A DNA stretch of 64,000 nt from Fusobacteriaceae bacterium (GCA_900764925.1 CAAFPW010000041.1:8698-72697), one strand, 5' to 3'. Counted from the first letter of the stretch, positions 48,572-57,999 are shown. Notes: generated from the sequence alone by a model not told the origin. Numbers and translations are program-made.

Positions 48572-51500
48572 TTAGATTTTGCTTACATCAAATACATCTA
48601 ATTTGCTCTCATCAATATGGCTATCTTGCATTCTTAAGATTGCGTTGATAGTATCTAATGAAGTAAGTACATCTACACCATACTCGATAGCTGTTCTTCT
48701 CATTTTGAATCCATCTCTTTGAGCGTCGTTAGCTTTAGTTGGAGTATTGATTAATAGGTCAACCTCTCTATTTTTTAACACGTCATTGATGTTTGGTGAT
48801 TCCTCTCCTATTCTATTTACAAGAGTAGACTCAACACCATTTTCAACTAGGAATTTTTGAGTTCCCTTAGTTGCATATAGAGTAGATCCATGTCTTACTA
48901 AGCTCTTAGCTATTGGTAAGAACTCCTCTTTATCCTTATCTCTGATAGTTACTAAGATTTTTCTATCTTGAATTAGGTGAACTCTCTTAGCTCCTAATAA
49001 TCCTTTGAAGATTGCCTCATCTACGTTATTTCCTACTCCTAATACCTCTCCTGTTGATCTCATTTCTGGTCCTAATGATACCTCAACACTTGATAATTTT
49101 TCAGTAGAGAATACTGGAACTTTTACAGCTACTACATTTGGTTTTTTGTAGATTCCTGTTCCATATCCTAAATCTTTTAATTTCTCTCCTAAAGCAACTC
49201 TTGTAGCTATTTCAATAGCAGGTACTCCAGAAACTTTAGAGATATATGGAACTGTTCTTGAAGATCTTGGGTTTACTTCAATTACATATAGTTTATTTTG
49301 GAAAGCGATAAATTGAATATTCATCATTCCTTTTACTTCAAGAGCTTTAGCCATTTTCTTAGTTATCTCTAATAGCTCCTCTTCTGTTCCTTCATATAGG
49401 TTTTGTTGAGGGTAGATAGTTATAGAGTCTCCAGAGTGAACTCCAGCTCTTTCTAAGTGCTCCATTACTCCAGGGATCAATACATCTTCACCATCACAGA
49501 TAGCGTCTACTTCTAATTCAATTCCATTTAAGTATTTATCTATTAATACTGGGTTAGCAGAATCTCTTTCAAATGATGCTTCTAAGTATTTTACTAAGTT
49601 ATACTCATCATGACAGATTTCCATTCCTTGTCCTCCAAGTACATATGAAGGTCTTACAAGTACTGGGTATCCTATCTCGTTAGCTATCTCTATTCCATGA
49701 GCTACATCCCAAACTCCTCTTCCTTTTGGTCTGTTGATGTTTAACTCTTCCATCATCTCTTCAAATCTTTCTCTATCTTCTGCTTCGTCTATCTTATCAG
49801 CACTTGTTCCGATGATTTTTATTCCTCTATCACTTAAATCATTAGCAAGTTTTATAGCTGTTTGTCCTCCGAACTGTAAGATTACTCCTTCTGGTTTCTC
49901 TTTTTCTAAGATAGCCATGATATCCTCAGTTACTAATGGCTCAAAGTATAGTTTGTCAGCAGTAGAGAAGTCTGTTGAAACTGTCTCTGGGTTGTTATTG
50001 ATAATTATGCTCTCAATTCCTAATTTCTTTAAAGTTTTTACAGCGTGAACTGTACAGTAGTCAAACTCTATTCCTTGTCCAATTCTGATTGGTCCTGAAC
50101 CTATAACTACTATTTTTCTCTTATCGCTTACTACTACCTCATCAAATTGGTCATAAGTTGAGTAGAAGTAAGATGAGTCAGCTGCAAACTCTCCTGCACA
50201 AGTATCAACCATTTTATATGTAGGTATTATATTGTAAGCTTTTCTTTTTCTTTCGATATCTCTTTCAGAAATTCCCATTAAGTTAGCAATTCCCTTATCT
50301 GAGAATCCTTTCTTCTTAAGATTTCTTAAGTAGTGCTCATCTAAATCTTTGAATTTCATTTTCTTTAATAGTTCTTCTTGTTTAACTATCCATTCGATTT
50401 TTTCCATAAAGAACTTGTCTATACCTGTAAGTTTTTGTAACTTCTCTTTGATATATCCTCTTCTTAACATCTCAGCTACTACGAAGATTCTCTCATCATC
50501 TGGTTTTACAACAGCAGCTTTTAACTCTTCTATTGTCATCTTCTTAACTACTGGATGTTCAAAGCTAAATCTTCCGATTTCTAATGAACGTAATCCCTTT
50601 TGGAAAGCAGCTTCAAAGTTATTTCCGATAGCCATAACCTCTCCAGTTGCCATCATCTTAGTTCCTAGTTTTTTGTTAGCCTTTTTAAATTTATCAAATG
50701 GCCACTTAGGAATTTTTACTACTATATAGTCAAGTGCTGGTTCAAAACAAGCAAATGTTTTTCCAGTAACTTCATTTTTTACCTCATCTAATAGATATCC
50801 TAATGATAATCTAGTAGCAACTCTTGCTATTGGATATCCAGTTGCTTTAGAAGCTAGAGCAGATGAACGTGATACTCTTGGGTTGATCTCGATTATAGCA
50901 TACTCAAATGATTTTGGATGAAGAGCGAACTGTACGTTACATCCTCCAACTACTCCAATCTCATTTACTATTTTTAGAGCTGAAGTTCTTAACATTTGAT
51001 ACTCTCTATCTGAAAGTGTTTGAGATGGAGCAACAACTATTGAGTCTCCTGTATGTATTCCAACTGGGTCGATGTTCTCCATGTTACATACTGTAATAGC
51101 GTTTCCATTAGCATCTCTTATTACTTCGTACTCTATCTCTTTCCATCCAAGGATTGATTTTTCAATTAGAACTTGTCCAACTCTTGATAGTGCTAAACCT
51201 TTTGAAAGGATATCTTCTAACTCTACATCGTTGTTAGCAAATCCTCCACCTGTTCCTCCAAGTGTGTATGCTGGTCTTACAACAACAGGGTATCCTATCT
51301 CATTAGCTACTTTGAATCCCTCTTCTAAGCTTTCAACAATTTTACTTTTAATGATTGGTTCTCCAATCTTTTCCATAGCTTCTCTGAAAAGCTCTCTGTC
51401 CTCTCCTCTTTTGATTGACTCAATAGGAGTTCCTATTACTTTTACATTGTATTTATCTAAGATACCTTTCTCAGCTAATTCAACTGCCATGTTAAGAGCT

Positions 51501-51778
51501 GTTTGTCCTCCCATTCCAGCAAGGATTGAGTCAGGTCTCTCTTTAGCTATAACCTTTTCAACAAACTCTACTGTGATTGGCTCTATATATATTCTGTCAG
51601 CTACTGCTTTATCTGTCATTATTGTCGCTGGGTTAGAGTTGATTAATACAACTTCTATTCCCTCTTTTTTTAATGTTTCACAAGCTTGTGTTCCTGAGTA
51701 GTCAAACTCTGCTGCTTGTCCTATGATTATTGGTCCTGAACCTATAACAAGTGTTTTCTTTATAGATTTATCTAACAT
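48572..51778 (-). CDS. carB: Carbamoyl-phosphate synthase large chain
   Basis: It makes carbamoyl phosphate from bicarbonate, ammonia (supplied by CarA) and two ATP for pyrimidine and arginine synthesis. The 1068 residues show the internal duplication: two ATP-grasp halves each with SGPI.IGQ and EINPR or EVNPR (SFEYAIIEINPRVSRSSALASKATG; KLYVIEVNPRSSRTVPYISK), then a C-terminal MGS-like allosteric domain (VDLLINTPTK). That domain binds UMP or ornithine in homologues. It lies 50 bases downstream of carA. An upstream attenuator suggests pyrimidine control of the pair. Confidence 0.97.
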   Translation of the reverse strand: MLDKSIKKTLVIGSGPIIIGQAAEFDYSGTQACETLKKEGIEVVLINSNPATIMTDKAVADRIYIEPITVEFVEKVIAKERPDSILAGMGGQTALNMAVELAEKGILDKYNVKVIGTPIESIKRGEDRELFREAMEKIGEPIIKSKIVESLEEGFKVANEIGYPVVVRPAYTLGGTGGGFANNDVELEDILSKGLALSRVGQVLIEKSILGWKEIEYEVIRDANGNAITVCNMENIDPVGIHTGDSIVVAPSQTLSDREYQMLRTSALKIVNEIGVVGGCNVQFALHPKSFEYAIIEINPRVSRSSALASKATGYPIARVATRLSLGYLLDEVKNEVTGKTFACFEPALDYIVVKIPKWPFDKFKKANKKLGTKMMATGEVMAIGNNFEAAFQKGLRSLEIGRFSFEHPVVKKMTIEELKAAVVKPDDERIFVVAEMLRRGYIKEKLQKLTGIDKFFMEKIEWIVKQEELLKKMKFKDLDEHYLRNLKKKGFSDKGIANLMGISERDIERKRKAYNIIPTYKMVDTCAGEFAADSSYFYSTYDQFDEVVVSDKRKIVVIGSGPIRIGQGIEFDYCTVHAVKTLKKLGIESIIINNNPETVSTDFSTADKLYFEPLVTEDIMAILEKEKPEGVILQFGGQTAIKLANDLSDRGIKIIGTSADKIDEAEDRERFEEMMEELNINRPKGRGVWDVAHGIEIANEIGYPVLVRPSYVLGGQGMEICHDEYNLVKYLEASFERDSANPVLIDKYLNGIELEVDAICDGEDVLIPGVMEHLERAGVHSGDSITIYPQQNLYEGTEEELLEITKKMAKALEVKGMMNIQFIAFQNKLYVIEVNPRSSRTVPYISKVSGVPAIEIATRVALGEKLKDLGYGTGIYKKPNVVAVKVPVFSTEKLSSVEVSLGPEMRSTGEVLGVGNNVDEAIFKGLLGAKRVHLIQDRKILVTIRDKDKEEFLPIAKSLVRHGSTLYATKGTQKFLVENGVESTLVNRIGEESPNINDVLKNREVDLLINTPTKANDAQRDGFKMRRTAIEYGVDVLTSLDTINAILRMQDSHIDESKLDVFDVSKI

Positions 51779-51828
51779 TTATTATCCTCCCGAAAATTTT
51801 CCTTATTACACTCTATAATTCTTAATAT

Positions 51829-52884
51829 TTATTTCCCTTCGATTACATCTAAGAAATCATCAAATAGATAATCAGAATCTGCTGGTCCTGGCCATGCCTC
51901 TGGATGGTATTGCACACACATAATTCTTAAATCTTTACTTCTCATTCCTTCGATAGAATTATCATTTAAGTTGATATGAGTTACTTCCATAGCCTCTGGT
52001 ACGTTATTTACTACATATCCGTGGTTTTGTGAAGTTATAAATATTTTATTCTTAGTTAAATCTTTAACTGGGTGGTTACATCCTCTGTGTCCATATTTTA
52101 ATTTAGTTGTTGTTCCACCTAATGCCCAAGCTAGCAGTTGGTGTCCTAAACAGATAGCTACTATTGGAAGTTTTCCTACCATCTTTTTAATCTCTTCAAT
52201 TACTCCTGTTAAATCAGCTGGGTCTCCAGGTCCATTAGATAGGAATAATCCATCTAAATCATATTTTAATATCTCTTCAGCAGTTGTATTCCATGGGAAA
52301 ACTACTAGATGGCAACCTCTTTCTGAGAAACTTCTTAAGATATTTCTCTTTATTCCAAAGTCCATTACTCCAATCTTTTTTCCCTCTCCAGGAATTTCAT
52401 AAATCTCTTTTGTACTTACTTGACTTACAGCTTCTTTGTTACTATATCCATTAAAACGCTCCCAAATCTCTTTTTCAGTAAGATCGTCAGCTGTGATTAT
52501 AGCTCTCATAGCTCCCTCTTCTCTGATAATCTTTGTAAGCTCTCTTGTATCTACTCCTTTAAAAGCCACTACATTGTTTTGTCTTAAAAAACCATCTAAT
52601 GTCATCTCGCATCTGAAATTATTAGGAAGTTTTGCATCTTCTTTAATTACAAACCCTTTCATATGAATCTTGTCAGATTCCATGTCCTCTAAGTTAATTC
52701 CATAGTTTCCTATCATAGGGTATGTCATTACTACGATTTGCCCACAGTATGAAGGGTCAGTTAAAAGCTCTTGGTATCCTGTCATTCCAGTATTAAATAC
52801 TAGTTCACCAACTGTTTCTCCTAACTCTCCAAAAATTTTTCCTTCAAAACTCATACCATTTTCAAGAATAAGTTTTCCTTTCAC
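51829..52884 (-). CDS. carA: Carbamoyl-phosphate synthase small chain (glutaminase)
   Basis: It hydrolyses glutamine and channels ammonia to CarB. The N-terminal CPSase domain (LVFNTGMTGYQELLTDPSYCGQIVVMTYPMIGNYG) is followed by a class I glutamine amidotransferase with the nucleophile in AICLGHQLLAWALGG and the His-Glu pair in QYHPEAWPGP. Length 351 is typical. The start is a GTG after AGGAGGTCAAA. Upstream lie a consensus promoter, a short leader reading frame and a terminator, so transcription into carA should be attenuated. Confidence 0.97.
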   Translation of the reverse strand: MKGKLILENGMSFEGKIFGELGETVGELVFNTGMTGYQELLTDPSYCGQIVVMTYPMIGNYGINLEDMESDKIHMKGFVIKEDAKLPNNFRCEMTLDGFLRQNNVVAFKGVDTRELTKIIREEGAMRAIITADDLTEKEIWERFNGYSNKEAVSQVSTKEIYEIPGEGKKIGVMDFGIKRNILRSFSERGCHLVVFPWNTTAEEILKYDLDGLFLSNGPGDPADLTGVIEEIKKMVGKLPIVAICLGHQLLAWALGGTTTKLKYGHRGCNHPVKDLTKNKIFITSQNHGYVVNNVPEAMEVTHINLNDNSIEGMRSKDLRIMCVQYHPEAWPGPADSDYLFDDFLDVIEGK

Positions 52885-52924
52885 TTTGACCTCCTATATT
52901 TCTCAATAATAAAAATTTTTTCCC

Positions 52925-52958
52925 AAAAAAAATGATATAACATAAATGTCATATCATT
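52925..52958 (-). terminator. Attenuator terminator in the carAB leader
   Basis: AATGATATGACA (52958-52947) pairs with TGTTATATCATT (52942-52931), 12 pairs including one G-U, TTTA loop, then eight T. The leader peptide's stop codon (52951-52949) lies in the 5' arm, so a ribosome closely following RNA polymerase would block the hairpin. Confidence 0.85.
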
Positions 52959-53074
52959 CTAATAATAAAATTAATAAATTTTAAAATAAATATATCTTTA
53001 AAAGAAAAATTAAAAGAAATATCAACAGGAAAAATATTATTTTTTATATTTTTTATATAAAATATACTCTTCAT
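52949..53074 (-). CDS. carAB leader peptide, 41 residues
   Basis: An ATG at 53074 follows GGAGGATAAAAC with ideal spacing. The peptide begins MKSIFYIKNIKNNIFPVDIS and is rich in Phe, Ile, Asn and Lys, encoded by T-rich stretches (runs such as TTTTTCC, TTTTAATTTTTC). It stops with TGA inside the attenuator stem. There is no run of one regulatory amino acid, so charged-tRNA sensing is unlikely. The T-rich template and stop position match the E. coli pyrBI scheme, in which low UTP slows RNA polymerase and lets the ribosome catch up. It is likely a regulatory reading frame and not a functional protein. Confidence 0.75.
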   Translation of the reverse strand: MKSIFYIKNIKNNIFPVDISFNFSFKDIFILKFINFIIRMI

Positions 53075-53115
53075 GTTTTATCCTCCAATTTGAATCTTTT
53101 TTTTTACTAAAAGTA

Positions 53116-53144
53116 ATTATATCTATTTTTTTAAATTCTGTCAA
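53116..53144 (-). promoter_or_regulatory. Consensus promoter of carAB
   Basis: TTGACA (53144-53139), 17 bases, TATAAT (53121-53116). A perfect sigma-70 consensus, with +1 near 53109. Its strength fits control by attenuation and not at initiation. Confidence 0.85.
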
Positions 53145-53257
53145 TAGTTTTTTCCAAAGTTTTTCGAAAAAATTTTACTACTTCTTATCTAATCTAATTA
53201 TACCATATTTTTTAATATTTTTTCTAAACTTTCCTAAAATTTTTCTCTTTTTACCTC

Positions 53258-53286
53258 TTGACTATTCCTATTTTATGTGCTAATAA
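53258..53286 (+). promoter_or_regulatory. Promoter of the GrdX-like gene
   Basis: TTGACT (53258-53263), 17 bases, TAATAA (53281-53286), just ahead of GGGAGG and the ATG at 53309. Confidence 0.6.
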
Positions 53287-53308
53287 AATATCGGGAGGTT
53301 GAGTTCTT

Positions 53309-53710
53309 ATGGAATATATTATCATAACTAACAATAATAAAGTTTATAATATGTATAAGGAGATAACAGAGGTACTCTTTTATCAAAAAAAAGATTTAAT
53401 AGATCTACTTGAGATAATAAAAGAAAAGGTTTATGAAGGACATCTTTTACTTTCTGATCCAATTCTTAGTAATATAGATAATTTTGAAAATCCATATAAG
53501 TCAGTTGCTATCTCAAAAGCTAACTTTTTGGGTGAAATTTTTATACAAGATGATTCCCATAAAAAGATGATAGAAAACTCTATAAAAATTGCTAAGAAAT
53601 TACCTTTTAGAAACAAAATTGCTGATCTCAGTGAAGAACAATTAGAAGCATACAGATTTGTTGATCTAAACTTATTAAATACATTTATAAAAAAATTTGA
53701 AAACTTTTAA
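53309..53710 (+). CDS. GrdX-like protein
   Basis: It has 133 residues. The central EGHLLLSDPILSNIDNFENPYKSVAIS resembles the GrdX family pattern (GHxLLTHPLxGSxKPxxTPYKSI), and the N-terminal IIITNNNKVY also fits. GrdX genes normally lie in glycine/sarcosine/betaine reductase operons and their biochemical role is unclear. No reductase genes are in this window. It is followed 15 bases later by an EAL-like protein gene. Family assignment is from memory. Confidence 0.55.
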   Translation: MEYIIITNNNKVYNMYKEITEVLFYQKKDLIDLLEIIKEKVYEGHLLLSDPILSNIDNFENPYKSVAISKANFLGEIFIQDDSHKKMIENSIKIAKKLPFRNKIADLSEEQLEAYRFVDLNLLNTFIKKFENF

Positions 53711-53725
53711 AAACGAGGTGAGTAT

Positions 53726-54358
53726 ATGAGGTATTTTGAAAGAATCTTAGAAAAAATGTCTTTTAAGTTTATTCCTCTATTTTCTACCAAAGATAATTCT
53801 ATACTAGGATATAAAGTGATGAAGGACTTTTCTACTATTGGATTTGACGATAAAGAGTATATGTATCAGATGGCTTTTGAGGAAAAACTTTTTGATAACT
53901 TTGCTTTAAAGGTTTTTGAGAAAGCTTGTAATGAGATTATCGAAAAAAAAATCGAAAATGCCTTCATATTCTATACTCTAAGATATAACTTTCTTAATGA
54001 TCCCTCAAATTTTTTCTACCAACTGGATAGATTGATAGCTCAATTAAATCTTAAAAGCGATTTTTTTATCTTCGATATTAAAGGGATTGAAGATTGGAAA
54101 GAGTTTTATAAAGAACATTCTAAATCTTTCAAATATAAGCTCATTCTTAAAGAGGAGAAAAACTCTCCTTTTAATCTCGCTATATTAGAAGATTCTAAAG
54201 CTACCTATATGGAACCCCGTACTATTGACACTCTAGCTTTTATAAAGGGAAATATGAATTTTACCCAACCTTTAATTTTTAATCTAGCTTATGTTGAGGG
54301 ACTGGATTTAGATTTTTTAAAAAACCTAGATGTAGATTATTACTATGACTCAAAATAA
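53726..54358 (+). CDS. Degenerate, truncated EAL-like protein
   Basis: It has 210 residues. The start FKFIPLFSTKDNSILGYKVMKDF and the following helices (FEEKLFDNFALKVFEKACNEIIEKKIENAFIFYTLRYNFLND) resemble the first half of EAL c-di-GMP phosphodiesterase domains. The EAL tripeptide is absent (GYKVM in its place), as are the later metal-binding residues. Any activity is doubtful; a binding or structural role is possible. SD GAGGTGAG precedes the ATG. It is cotranscribed with the GrdX-like gene and ends at a terminator shared with dtd. Similarity is weak, so confidence is limited. Confidence 0.45.
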   Translation: MRYFERILEKMSFKFIPLFSTKDNSILGYKVMKDFSTIGFDDKEYMYQMAFEEKLFDNFALKVFEKACNEIIEKKIENAFIFYTLRYNFLNDPSNFFYQLDRLIAQLNLKSDFFIFDIKGIEDWKEFYKEHSKSFKYKLILKEEKNSPFNLAILEDSKATYMEPRTIDTLAFIKGNMNFTQPLIFNLAYVEGLDLDFLKNLDVDYYYDSK

Positions 54359-54378
54359 TTAGTTACTCTTAAAGAAAA

Positions 54379-54420
54379 AAGTTGATTAATCAAGATTCTT
54401 TCTTGCTAATCAACTTATTT
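54379..54420. terminator. Bidirectional terminator between convergent genes
   Basis: AAGTTGATTA (54379-54388) pairs with TAATCAACTT (54407-54416), with an inner CAAGA/TCTTG extension. A- and T-rich flanks serve both directions. Confidence 0.85.
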
Positions 54421-54426
54421 TAATTT

Positions 54427-54885
54427 CTATTTTAGTCCTGCAACATCTACTGTATCTATGATAAGTGTCACCGGTCCATCATTTAATATTTCCACTTTCA
54501 TATCTGCACCAAATATTCCACACTCTGTTTTTATTCCAAAGCTTCTACATTTTTCTACAAACTTCTCATATAGTGGTTCAGCTAACTCTGGTCTTGCTGC
54601 ATCTACAAATCCAGGACGACGCCCTTTTATACAGTTTCCATAAAGAGTAAATTGAGATATAACTAAAAGCTCCCCTTTTACCTCTTCTAATCCTAAATTC
54701 ATCTTTCCATCTGCATCTTCAAAAACTCTTAAATCTTTAATCTTATTTGCTAACCAGTTGATCTCCTTTTCTCCATCACTATGAGTTACTCCTAATAGTA
54801 CTGTGAATCCTTGATCTATCTTTCCTACAATCTCTCCATCTACACTTACACTAGAATATTTTACTCTCTGTATTACCGCTCTCAT
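54427..54885 (-). CDS. dtd: D-aminoacyl-tRNA deacylase
   Basis: It hydrolyses D-amino acids mis-attached to tRNA. The 152 residues begin MRAVIQRVKYSSVSVDGE, with ISQFTLYG (the SQxTL motif) and the C-terminal NDGPVTLIIDT (the GPVT motif, in place of the more usual NGPVT context). Length and motifs are textbook. SD GAGGTGAAAA precedes the ATG. It stands alone, diverging from pncB. Confidence 0.96.
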   Translation of the reverse strand: MRAVIQRVKYSSVSVDGEIVGKIDQGFTVLLGVTHSDGEKEINWLANKIKDLRVFEDADGKMNLGLEEVKGELLVISQFTLYGNCIKGRRPGFVDAARPELAEPLYEKFVEKCRSFGIKTECGIFGADMKVEILNDGPVTLIIDTVDVAGLK

Positions 54886-55018
54886 TTTTCACCTCAATCA
54901 ATATAATTACCTAGATATAATACCATTATTTTTTACAAATGAAAAGATGATTATAGTAAAATCCCTAAAATAGTGTTATAATTATATAGAAATATTAAAA
55001 CATACGAGGAGAAAACAG

Positions 55019-56530
55019 ATGAAAAGAGAAAAAGCCTTAACAGAATTTGCAAGAGTCATAAATTCAGATAGATATCAATATACAGAGAGCGACATATTTT
55101 TAATGGAAAATATGGAAGAAAAAGAAGCTATTTTTGATGTTTTCTTTAGAAAAACAGAAGATGGTGGATTTGCTGTTGTTGCTGGAGTTCAAGAGGTTAT
55201 AAACCTTATTGAAATCTTAAACAATACCTCTGAAGATGAGAAGAGAATGTACTTCTCTCAAATATTAGAGGAGCAACACTTAGTAGATTATCTATCAAAA
55301 ATGAAGTTTACAGGAAGTATCTACGCCATGAGAGATGGTGAGATAGCTTATCCAAATGAGCCTATTATTACAGTAAAAGCTCCTCTAATTCAAGCTAAAA
55401 TCTTAGAAACACCTATACTAAACATCATCAATATGCAGATGGCAATAGCTACTAAAGCATCTAGAGTAACTAGAGCAGCTTATCCTGTTCCTGTTTCATC
55501 TTTTGGAAGCAGAAGAGCTCATGGATTTGATAGTGCTGTGGCTGGAAATAAAGCTGCTATAATTGGTGGTTGTGTAAACCATTCAAACCTAGCAACTGAG
55601 TATAAATATGGGTTACCTAGTGTGGGGACTATGGCTCACTCATATATTCAAACTTTTGGAGTTGGAAGTCAAGCTGAAAGAATAGCTTTTGAAACTTTTA
55701 TTAAACATAGACAAAATAGAGAGAAAAATAGTCTAATCTTGTTGATTGATACATACAACACATTGGGAATTGGAATAAAAAATGCTATTGAAGCATTTAA
55801 AAACTGTGGTATAGATGATTCATATGAGGGAATGTATGGAATCAGAATCGACTCTGGAGACTTAGCTTACCTTTCAAAAAGATGTAGAGCTATGTTGGAT
55901 GAAGCTGGATTTAAAAAAGCTAAGATCGTTTTAACTAACTCATTGAATGAAGAGCTTATTCGTTCTCTAAGAGAGCAAGGAGTGTGTGCCGATTCTTATG
56001 GAGTTGGAGATGAGATCGCAGTAAGTAAATCTAATCCATGTTTTGGTGGAGTTTACAAGATAGTACAGATAGATGATAACCCTGTAATTAAACTTTCTGA
56101 AGATGTTGTAAAAATTTCTAACCCTGGATTTAAAGAGGTATATAGAGTTTATGATAGCAATGGACTTGCCTATGCTGACTTGATTACCCTTGTAAAGAAT
56201 GACAGAGATAGAGAGTTACTAGTTCAAGGAAAAACTTTAACTATTAGAGATGAAAAATATGACTTTAAATTTAGTGAACTAAAAGAGGGAAATTACAGTG
56301 TGAAAAAACTTACTAGAGATTACATTGTAAATGGTGAGATTATAATGTCTGAATACGAGAGATTATTTGATGTGATAAGTTCACAAAAATACTATTTAGA
56401 AAGTCTTGAAAAGGTATCAGCAGAAAGAAAAAGATTGGAAAATCCTCACAACTACAAGGTTGACCTATCTTCTGATCTAATCGAGTTGAAATACAATCTA
56501 ATTAAAAGTATAAAAGCAGAGATTAGATAA
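55019..56530 (+). CDS. pncB: Nicotinate phosphoribosyltransferase
   Basis: It makes nicotinate mononucleotide from nicotinate and PRPP for NAD salvage. Features include DIFLMENMEEKEAIFDVFFRK at the N terminus, the active-site region SSFGSRRAHGFDSAVAGNKAAIIGG, GTMAHSYIQTF with the phosphorylatable His, IRIDSGDLAYLSK and VGDEIAVSKSNPCFGGVYK. Length 503 fits the longer bacterial type. SD GAGGAGAAAAC precedes the ATG. A TATAAT near 54979 may be its -10, but the -35 is poor. Confidence 0.93.
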   Translation: MKREKALTEFARVINSDRYQYTESDIFLMENMEEKEAIFDVFFRKTEDGGFAVVAGVQEVINLIEILNNTSEDEKRMYFSQILEEQHLVDYLSKMKFTGSIYAMRDGEIAYPNEPIITVKAPLIQAKILETPILNIINMQMAIATKASRVTRAAYPVPVSSFGSRRAHGFDSAVAGNKAAIIGGCVNHSNLATEYKYGLPSVGTMAHSYIQTFGVGSQAERIAFETFIKHRQNREKNSLILLIDTYNTLGIGIKNAIEAFKNCGIDDSYEGMYGIRIDSGDLAYLSKRCRAMLDEAGFKKAKIVLTNSLNEELIRSLREQGVCADSYGVGDEIAVSKSNPCFGGVYKIVQIDDNPVIKLSEDVVKISNPGFKEVYRVYDSNGLAYADLITLVKNDRDRELLVQGKTLTIRDEKYDFKFSELKEGNYSVKKLTRDYIVNGEIIMSEYERLFDVISSQKYYLESLEKVSAERKRLENPHNYKVDLSSDLIELKYNLIKSIKAEIR

Positions 56531-56547
56531 TCAAGAATGAATTATAA

Positions 56548-56614
56548 AAAGAAGTTAGATTAACTCAGTGATATCAAAGACTAAAAAGTATAACTGTAGT
56601 TAATCAACTTCTTT
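56548..56614. terminator. Long-stem bidirectional terminator between pncB and mgsA
   Basis: The arm AAAGAAGTTAGATTAACT (56548-56565) pairs with AGTTAATCAACTTCTTT (56598-56614) with one bulged A, around a 32-base loop. Confidence 0.7.
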
Positions 56615-56628
56615 AATTAAAACAATTC

Positions 56629-57006
56629 TTAGTTTTTTGTACTTTTTAAAGCATAAACTAATAGTTCAGCTGTTGATTGGTTTGTTGCTATTGGTATCTT
56701 ATGAACGTCAGCCAATCTTATTAGAGCTGAGATATCTGGTTCATGTGGTTGAGCTGTAAGCGGATCTCTAAAGAAGAATACTGCCTCAATCTCATTCATA
56801 GCGATATCTGCTCCTATCTGTTGGTCTCCACCAATTGGTCCAGATTGGTATCTATGAATTTCCAATCCTGTTGCTTCGTTTATTCTTTTTCCAGTAGTTC
56901 CAGTAGCTACTAATGGATAGTTTTTAAAGAAGTCAACATGTTTTTTAGCAAATTCAACTAGATCGTTTTTCATGTTGTCATGTGCTATTAGAGCGATTTT
57001 TTTCAT
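56629..57006 (-). CDS. mgsA: Methylglyoxal synthase
   Basis: It converts dihydroxyacetone phosphate to methylglyoxal, a phosphate-releasing bypass of lower glycolysis. The 125 residues show IALIAHDNMKNDLVEF, ATGTTGKRI, SGPIGGDQQIGADIA (phosphate binding), FFRDPLTAQPHEPDISALIRLAD and the catalytic Asp/His set. The length is typical of short MgsA. SD GGAGGACTACA precedes the ATG. Confidence 0.97.
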   Translation of the reverse strand: MKKIALIAHDNMKNDLVEFAKKHVDFFKNYPLVATGTTGKRINEATGLEIHRYQSGPIGGDQQIGADIAMNEIEAVFFFRDPLTAQPHEPDISALIRLADVHKIPIATNQSTAELLVYALKSTKN

Positions 57007-57093
57007 TGTAGTCCTCCTAATTTTTGTGATATATCCTATTATACACTAATTGGGAAAAAATATTCAAATTTTTTTGTAAAGAAAGGTGAAAAG

Positions 57094-57996
57094 ATGGAGT
57101 TTAGTAAAATAAAGTATATAGAGAGAAAGACAGGAGAGATTAAAATTGAAAAAGTTCCTGGAGAAAAATATCTAAAGTTTCTATACTATAACCCCTTAGG
57201 AGAGCTTCCTTTGAATTTAGTAGTAAAGAAAAAATTCCTTACTGAATACTATGGAAAACAGATGGATAAACCTGAATCTGTAAAAAAGATTCCTAGCTTT
57301 ATAGAAGCAGCTGATATAAATATATCTGAAGCTAAGAAAAAAGTAGAGGAATTTTCCTCTTTCAATGACTTTTTTTACAGAGAGTTAAAAGATGGGGCTA
57401 GACCTATTGATTTTTCTCAAGATGTTCTAACTTCTCCTGCTGATGGAAAAATCTTAGTTTTTGAAGATTTAGAAAAAGAGAAGGAGTTCTATATCAAAGG
57501 AGATAGATTTACTTTGGAAGAGTTTTTTGCCAATAAGGAGTTAGCTGAGAAATATAGAGATGGAGTTTTTATGATCATTAGATTAGCTCCTATAGATTAT
57601 CATAGATTTCACTTTCCAACTGATGGAGTGATAAGCCAAAGTAGATTAGTAGATGGTGTGTACTATTCAGTATCTACTCATGCTATAAAGAAAAACTTTA
57701 GAATCCTATGTGAAAATAAGAGAGAATACTCAATCTTAAAGACAGAAAGATTTGGAGATATAGCTATGTTTGAAGTGGGAGCTACTATGGTAGGAGGAAT
57801 AAAACAGACTTACTCCCCTGATACAGCTGTAAAAAAGGGAGAGGAAAAAGGGTATTTCTACTTCGGTGGGTCTACTTGTGTATTGGTTTTTGAAAAAGGA
57901 AAAGTTCATATAGATAGAGATTTAGTAGAAAATAGTAAAAAGGGAATTGAAACAAAGGTCTATATGGGAGAAAAAATAGGTGTGGCTCTAGGATAG
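57094..57996 (+). CDS. psd: Phosphatidylserine decarboxylase
   Basis: It is a pyruvoyl enzyme that makes phosphatidylethanolamine at the inner membrane. The 300 residues include FNDFFYRELKDGARPID, LTSPADGKI, RLAPIDYHRFHFPTDG with the catalytic His, VGATMVGGI and the self-cleavage site FGGST near residue 262; cleavage before the Ser yields the alpha subunit. This is the PSD-B/clostridial-type length. SD GAAAGGTGAAAAG precedes the ATG. It leads a run of co-oriented genes to 61960. Confidence 0.96.
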   Translation: MEFSKIKYIERKTGEIKIEKVPGEKYLKFLYYNPLGELPLNLVVKKKFLTEYYGKQMDKPESVKKIPSFIEAADINISEAKKKVEEFSSFNDFFYRELKDGARPIDFSQDVLTSPADGKILVFEDLEKEKEFYIKGDRFTLEEFFANKELAEKYRDGVFMIIRLAPIDYHRFHFPTDGVISQSRLVDGVYYSVSTHAIKKNFRILCENKREYSILKTERFGDIAMFEVGATMVGGIKQTYSPDTAVKKGEEKGYFYFGGSTCVLVFEKGKVHIDRDLVENSKKGIETKVYMGEKIGVALG

Positions 57997-57999
57997 ATT

